Below, one piece after another: positions 59,101 to 64,000 of a DNA stretch of 64,000 nt. The DNA lies in contig JAYKYS010000001.1 of assembly GCA_036924285.1 (NCBI GenBank), forward strand, positions 42,469,501-42,533,500. Direction: 5' to 3'. The notes below the pieces were generated by a model. That model did no database searches. It saw nothing but the letters and a program-made list of their open reading frames with translations, and was not told the origin of the DNA. This DNA is from Asterella californica. Its lineage: Eukaryota > Streptophyta > Marchantiopsida > Marchantiales > Aytoniaceae. The first letter of the stretch is position 1, and every line of letters begins with the position of its first letter. The position numbers were made by a program, and so were the translations under genes.

Positions 59101-61754
59101 CAGCACGACGAGGCAGTCATCGCACGATATCGATGAGACTGAAAGTATGGTTGCAGCCTTGCGCGTCATGACAACCCTCTGCTGAATTCATCACTGCACG
59201 AGGCAGCTGAGGCTCCAGACAGATGAGCGGACCGACGCCCAAAAGGTATCCTCTCCAGGACAGAGCGACCTCGACTCACGCGTACGGCAGCCTTCACACC
59301 GGAATTTAATGCCCGGGGAGTCTGACTGGGCGATCAAATCTACCCTGATCCGTGATCAGCACTTTAATTCGTTCCCCCACGACCCAAGGTCCAAGGGACG
59401 AGTCACGCCAAGAAAATTGGCGAGTACAGTGCAGGTCAATGCCCTTCGCAACTCGATTCGAGACTCGGGGATATTATTCCCCTTGGGACGTTGAAAGATG
59501 CCGAATTGGAACTCTGCTTGTCTTGTTCCCCCTGGACCAGACTCGGGAGCACCTGCCCGCCTCCCGCCTCCCGCCTTCTGCACCAAAACCAGCTTGCGCG
59601 AAGCTCTTGCCCGCTCCATGCGGATGAGCCAAGTTAGCGCAACCGATGAATTGGCTCTGAAGTTTGAATGCAGCGAACGTGTAACAGGAAGTTCTAAGTC
59701 GTCTCTGTTCTCAGTCGTCGACGTTACTCTGCCGTTACGTCCTTCAGAGTGTCCAACAATCTCTCTGAATTGAGTATGAAGACTGACGTTTCAGTCTTGC
59801 GATAGTGAATCCTTCGATCTTCTTGGAGATTACAGTCAATCGATCAGTCAGGACTGGAAGCGAAGACACGAGGGTACCATCGAGTTGACACACGAGAGCT
59901 GTGAGTTCCGCAGAGACCCTCGGCTGCTGAGCCGACAGAGCCGCGTCGCTGACGGCTGACAGACGGATCCTAGAGACCAATTCTGTATAATTCGTCACCC
60001 CTGACAACTTACAAATACGTGAGGTGCAAATCTATGCGGAAGATGGAACTCAGACCTCTGAGATGTCGCTCTCGAAGAATCGTGGGCTCTCCTTGCAAAC
60101 GATCGGATCGTGTACCCATTCGTCGTAGTCGGCTCCAAGATGACCAACCTACACAACAAGCAGCAAGTATAATGAGACTGGAGGAGTGAGTACTCTTTCA
60201 TGTACAGCAGTCGGGGGCCCGAAGCACTACAAAGAAACAGTTATCAGGAGAGCCTAACCACCACGAAATTCAACCGCTAGTTGCGAGTATCATGTCGGAC
60301 TCGATACGATATTGGAGGTGGGAACAACTGCAGCGCCTGACATATAACCAGACCTGAGCGACAATTGGCTTCGTTAAATCGACGGTATACTTCTTCTTCT
60401 CCGTGATGCCTTTCCTCGTACTTTCGTCCGTTGATGACCTGCGCCAAGGGAACAAACTTGTCACAGCATGCCTTCGGGTACGTAACTGCCGTTATGGCCA
60501 AATCCAGAAAGCTCTGTTCTTGGTTCAGTGGAGCAGGATCACAGGCATTGCTTTATGTTGACAATTTACAGTCTTACACTACGACTGACATGCTTAAAAC
60601 GCCAAGAAGTCGGAGGACGCGCAGACTTGGAAACCACCACTGGAAACGATTCTTGAAATTTCCTAGCTCAACCGGAGCTCAAATGATTTCTGAGGACACC
60701 GTGCAAGTGGAGTGACAGACACCGCGGCGAGTAACACTCTCGGGATTAAACTTCCAATCAAATGAAACCGAAAGAAGCGAAGTTGAGAAGTTGTTTGCTT
60801 GGGTGGAGAACGATTGCGAGAAGGTTACAGTTACCTATAAAATTGACGTAAAACAAACTAGACATAATTGAAGCACGCTCACAAATGCGAAGCAGTAGAC
60901 ATAGAGCAAGAATACGGAAACCTGTACGTATATCTACTTTTCATGAAATGTAGATTAATAATATCATCATCTGTCAGCAGGCCCAGCCAAAACTTGCTAG
61001 CTTTGCTCCTCTTGCCAATCTTACCGAGAGAAGTTTTCCGCAGTCCCGATCTGGAACTGTTGTAACATTCTGAACGCAGCTTTGCTGTGACTGTGGCCTT
61101 CGTCCTCATCTTTGCCCCTCATGAGATTTCCAGCATCGCTTATGTGTAGGTGGTCCAGTATCAACTGTTGGAAGAACGACAGAAGCAGATGAGTTCCAGA
61201 TTCTTTAAAGCAGAAGACGCACGTCAACTTTACGTGAGGCTTCGACTGTCTTCTCTGAGTTTGTTACAGAAATAATCCCCCAGCTTCCCCCAACTGCTTG
61301 GCAAAGAACTAAAAGGAATCGCAGAGGGGGTCGTAGAAGGCAGAGAGGGTTCTCAACTACGCTCTTCGATTTGGAACGACAGAGAACGACGTCCTTACGA
61401 GCAGATGAGCTTTGTTACTGTCAGTAGTGTGCAAAGTACCTCGTGGCCACCGGGATGAGTTTCGAGGAACTGAGTCACGTCGTACACCTTCCCATCCACC
61501 ACGATCCAAGCGTCGTTCTCACTCCTGTGCCTCGCTATCTCCTCGTGACTAAAAACTGGTAGGGACTCTACAGCTTCAGAACCCAAGGGCGTCTTGGTCG
61601 GAGTCCCTGTCTTCACACTGTTCACACCAGGAACTGTCGCAGGCACTGAGCTTCTCTTCTGCTCTTGACCCCCAAAGCTCCTTATGACAGACTCGTTCGA
61701 AACCTGGGCCGTGATTCCCATCAGTGGCATCGATGCCATTGAGGGAGGAGCCAT
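56163..61754 (-). CDS. FA2H: Sphingolipid fatty acid 2-hydroxylase with fused cytochrome b5 domain, eight exons
   Basis: This is an ER membrane di-iron enzyme that hydroxylates carbon 2 of the very-long-chain acyl group of ceramide, using electrons from cytochrome b5. Exons: 61,754-61,440; 61,164-61,025; 60,438-60,354; 60,148-60,056; 57,103-56,907; 56,789-56,684; 56,556-56,407; 56,279-56,163. They total 1,203 nt, 400 residues (yeast Scs7 is 384, human FA2H 372). After about 65 variable residues comes cytochrome b5: WIVVDGKVYDVTQFLETHPGGHE with heme ligand His100, then a second ligand in GHSHSKAA (129-134). The hydroxylase domain starts at VGHLGADYDEWVHDPI. Membrane helices follow FFTRTRWWVIP. 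The histidine boxes are HRFVFH (265-270), HYVIHGFHHKH (282-292), HYFLH (345-349) and YHLNHH (364-369). All junctions are GT-AG and in phase. Intron 4 is about 2.95 kb. Angiosperm FAH enzymes lack the b5 domain, so this is the ancestral fused form. Confidence 0.95.
57104..60055 (-). other. Intron 4 of the fatty acid 2-hydroxylase gene (about 2.95 kb)
   Basis: It is bounded by GAG|GTCTGAG at 60,055 and an acceptor TTTTGTGCAG ending at 57,104. It is G+C-richer than the intergenic deserts, with several ORFs of 60-121 codons on both strands (for example 57,313-57,678 plus and 59,356-59,619 minus). None has a recognised domain. A nested gene cannot be excluded but nothing supports one. Confidence 0.7.
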
Positions 61755-63099
61755 TTAAGTTGCTACAGAAATACTAAGCGTGTGCGATGAGAAACAAAAA
61801 GTTGGTAGTGACCTTCCAGAGAGAGAATGAAGTCCTGTCCTGGTTGCTGCTCGTGACCCTTATAGCACCCAAGCACTGTACTACTCAGAAGACGAGCGTA
61901 GTGTCTAATATATAAAACCAGGCTCGAAACCTGAACTTCGCTGTTTGATCACGAGAAGGTCTGAAGGCGATCAATGGAATTAAAAGGCGGACGGTGGGCG
62001 TGACGAGCAAGTAACCGACGGTGAGCTGCGGACTCTACGAACGAGCGATAAGAGAAGAGAAGAGAGTTCTCGAACTACACAGTGAGTGAAAATAAACACG
62101 CACAGTCGACAGACAGGAGTCAGATGGACAGGCTTAGTACTGTAACACTTGGGGCTCTCACTCTCTTTCACGTTTATGAATGAGGAGAAGCACTCTTCCC
62201 TGCCTTCTCAGTTCGAGGAAGTACGAAACTGATATGAGAATGTGGAGTAAGCCTCTGACTGGCTTCGTCAAAGGACGTTGACACTCTTATAAAGACTCGG
62301 GATTACTTACTATCTTCCTCACGCGCGAGAATCTGCCTTGGGTACGACGGCCGATAACAGTATATCACTAAACCCAGGAGGTCATCGGAAAATTCAGCCG
62401 TCGAGTAAATCGCAATTTCCATGGCCCACCAATCCACCTGAACCCGTGACTACTCCCCTGGCCCTCATGCAAAGATCTCTCGGACAGGCTACAGTGGTAG
62501 AGTTCTTCTACAGAGTGGGCCGCTGACGAGAACGTCAACGATCCCATGCATGTCAAACGCCTCTCTGAAACTTTGACGGGCATTTTGTCCTCCCGGAACA
62601 CCGGCACGTGGGTCCCGACACCCGTCAAGGTTCCCGTCCACTCTCCAAACTGGGACAGCTTATAACGGCCAATGTAAACTCCACGCGGAGTTTTGTTCTT
62701 GATGCGGTCTTCCCATCCGTTGGCTATTCATAGTGTCGCGTGTTTCCCCGTTTTGTTTCTTCTCAATTTGCGGCGTTTGGTACAAAACTCAACTTGTACA
62801 AAACCTGACAAGAGACGACCGCGGTAGAATCTCCATCCATCCCATGATTCCCAGGCTAGCCATCACAATCCAACTTGTTTTCAGTTTGCGGCATACTGAT
62901 TTGGAAACTGACGTTCGGGTTTGGGAGCGGACCTGTTCACAACTTACACATCCGTCAGGATCATTAATCCATGCGTCAGTGAAAACTGGATAAATACGCT
63001 AACAGGTGGAAATAGAAGTGCAATTCCATGCACTTGTTGAAGAAGAGACACACTGATGTATAAAGCATTCTCTTATTGCTTTCTGTGCTAGGGGTTCCA
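61755..63099 (-). promoter_or_regulatory. Upstream region of the fatty acid 2-hydroxylase gene
   Basis: A minus-strand TTTATATATTAG at about 61,916-61,905, some 150 bp before the ATG, is a candidate TATA box. A second TTTATAAGAG lies near 62,294-62,285. No coding exon is recognised: the ORFs at 62,338-62,526, 62,368-62,628 and 62,733-62,993 show no motifs. Confidence 0.35.
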
Positions 63100-63450
63100 A
63101 TCTTGAATATGCATGCTCGATTAACTTCGGGGAACTTCTGTTCGTTTATTGTTATCAATAAAATATATATATTAAATGAAATAATATATACTAAATAGCT
63201 ATAAAAAATTTAAAAATTTTATAAACATTATTTATTAGCCTATGCCTGGAAACACAAGTAGAGCAGAAAAAAAACTATAAATGTTGACTCTGCTCTCTCA
63301 CTTCAGAAGGTACAAGATCGAGGGACTGTAATCATGAATACACTACTTTATTCTAGGCACTTAATTTAATACATAATCCTTCTTGTCGGAAGAGTTAGGT
63401 ATTAAATTAAACGAACATGCATTTCTCCTTCTTCCGAACTCGGAAGAGGA
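63100..63450 (+). repeat. Modular hairpin repeat, unit 9
   Basis: Module A (GAATATGCATGCTCGATTAAC then GGGGAACTTCTGTTC) is at 63,105-63,145, followed by the AT-rich spacer. Module D with CCTGGAAACACAAG is near 63,245. Module B (TTTAATACATAATCCTTC facing GAAGAGTTAGGTATTAAA) is at 63,366-63,408. Module C (CTTCTTCCGAACTCGGAAGAGG) is at about 63,427-63,448. Confidence 0.7.
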
Positions 63451-64000
63451 TGACTATGCATGCTTATAACAATTTTGAATATGCATCCAAAGTCACGTTT
63501 TGGCTGAGAAAAAGAAAAAATTAAATGTTACCTGAGGTTAGAAAATGATCAGAAATGGTTAGCTGTTTTTTCTACGGTTACTTTATTCTTGGAAAATAAA
63601 TTCTACATATTATGGATCAGTATCTGGATTGACGAATAGACAGACTAAGGAACATTGATTTAGCAAGTAGAAGATACGATCTTCTTGAAAAATATCAAAA
63701 GAACAGAAAGTTAAATTGTCCAGATGACTAAACTAAATTTAAATTTCTTAATTCAGCAACTCAACTTAAGAGGTTTGTTTCCATAGAAATTATACACATG
63801 GGTGTTTATAGCTATAAAACTGTACGTGTGGTGAACAGAATGTTTGCTACGCTTCCATAAAAACTCTTCTTTACGTAGAAGGATAATATTCATTTCAAGT
63901 ATTTTTAATTAATTCCCTAACCCTTCAAAGAGGAAAGGTTAGTGCATTAATTACCGAACATGCATATTCCCCTCTTCCGAACTTGGAAGATGTGATGTGA
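63451..64000 (+). repeat. Modular hairpin repeat, unit 10 (partial) and spacer
   Basis: ATGCATGC phrases near 63,456-63,487 may be the worn start of another unit. Modules B and C are clear at the window edge. B is CCTAACCCTTC-AAAGA-GGAAAGGTTAG at about 63,914-63,942. C is CCTCTTCCGAACTTGGAAGA at 63,972-63,991. Between about 63,490 and 63,900 nothing is recognised. Confidence 0.5.

Overview
This is nuclear DNA from a green-lineage eukaryote, most likely a streptophyte (bryophyte, early land plant or charophyte-grade alga). The evidence is four genes that can be read through to full length. A WD40 protein is nearly identical in family features to plant LWD/AN11 proteins. An MLH1 mismatch-repair protein carries plant-type motifs such as the [11 protein letters not shown] linker and the KIFERC C-terminus. 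The three spliced genes have GT-AG introns of about 70 to 2,950 bp, plus one apparent GC-AG intron. I cannot name the species.

Layout. Positions 1-6,020 look like an autonomous Mutator-like element (MULE). A plus-strand MURA-type transposase (394-2,509) is interrupted by an in-frame UGA, and a convergent minus-strand pair of ORFs (4,090-5,754) resembles the C-terminal OB-fold/zinc domain of replication protein A. From 6 to 16.6 kb there is no recognisable gene, only AT-rich repeats, hairpins and diverged duplications. A six-exon TMEM144-like multispanning membrane protein lies on the minus strand (16,602-19,690). From 21.5 to 29.6 kb there are dispersed repeats and a cluster of a modular hairpin repeat. 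The intronless LWD/DCAF7 WD40 CDS is at 31,756-32,787, preceded by a weakly supported small gene at about 29.8-30.4 kb. A sixteen-exon MLH1 gene fills 37,310-45,776 on the minus strand. From 46.6 to 56 kb there are more modular repeats and AT-rich DNA. An eight-exon sphingolipid fatty acid 2-hydroxylase with a fused cytochrome b5 domain runs from 61,754 down to 56,163. The window ends inside another block of the modular repeat.

The four cellular genes are ordinary single-copy housekeeping or clock/signalling genes with no shared pathway. Their order suggests no operon-like logic. The accessory content is more unusual: the MULE with an RPA-like partner locus, and a family of units of about 350 bp. 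Each unit carries three short hairpins in a fixed order (modules A, D, B, C), and the units occur in both orientations in the gene deserts. Exon joins were worked out by hand from splice consensus, reading phase and family similarity. No database search was run, so names rest on recognised motifs.
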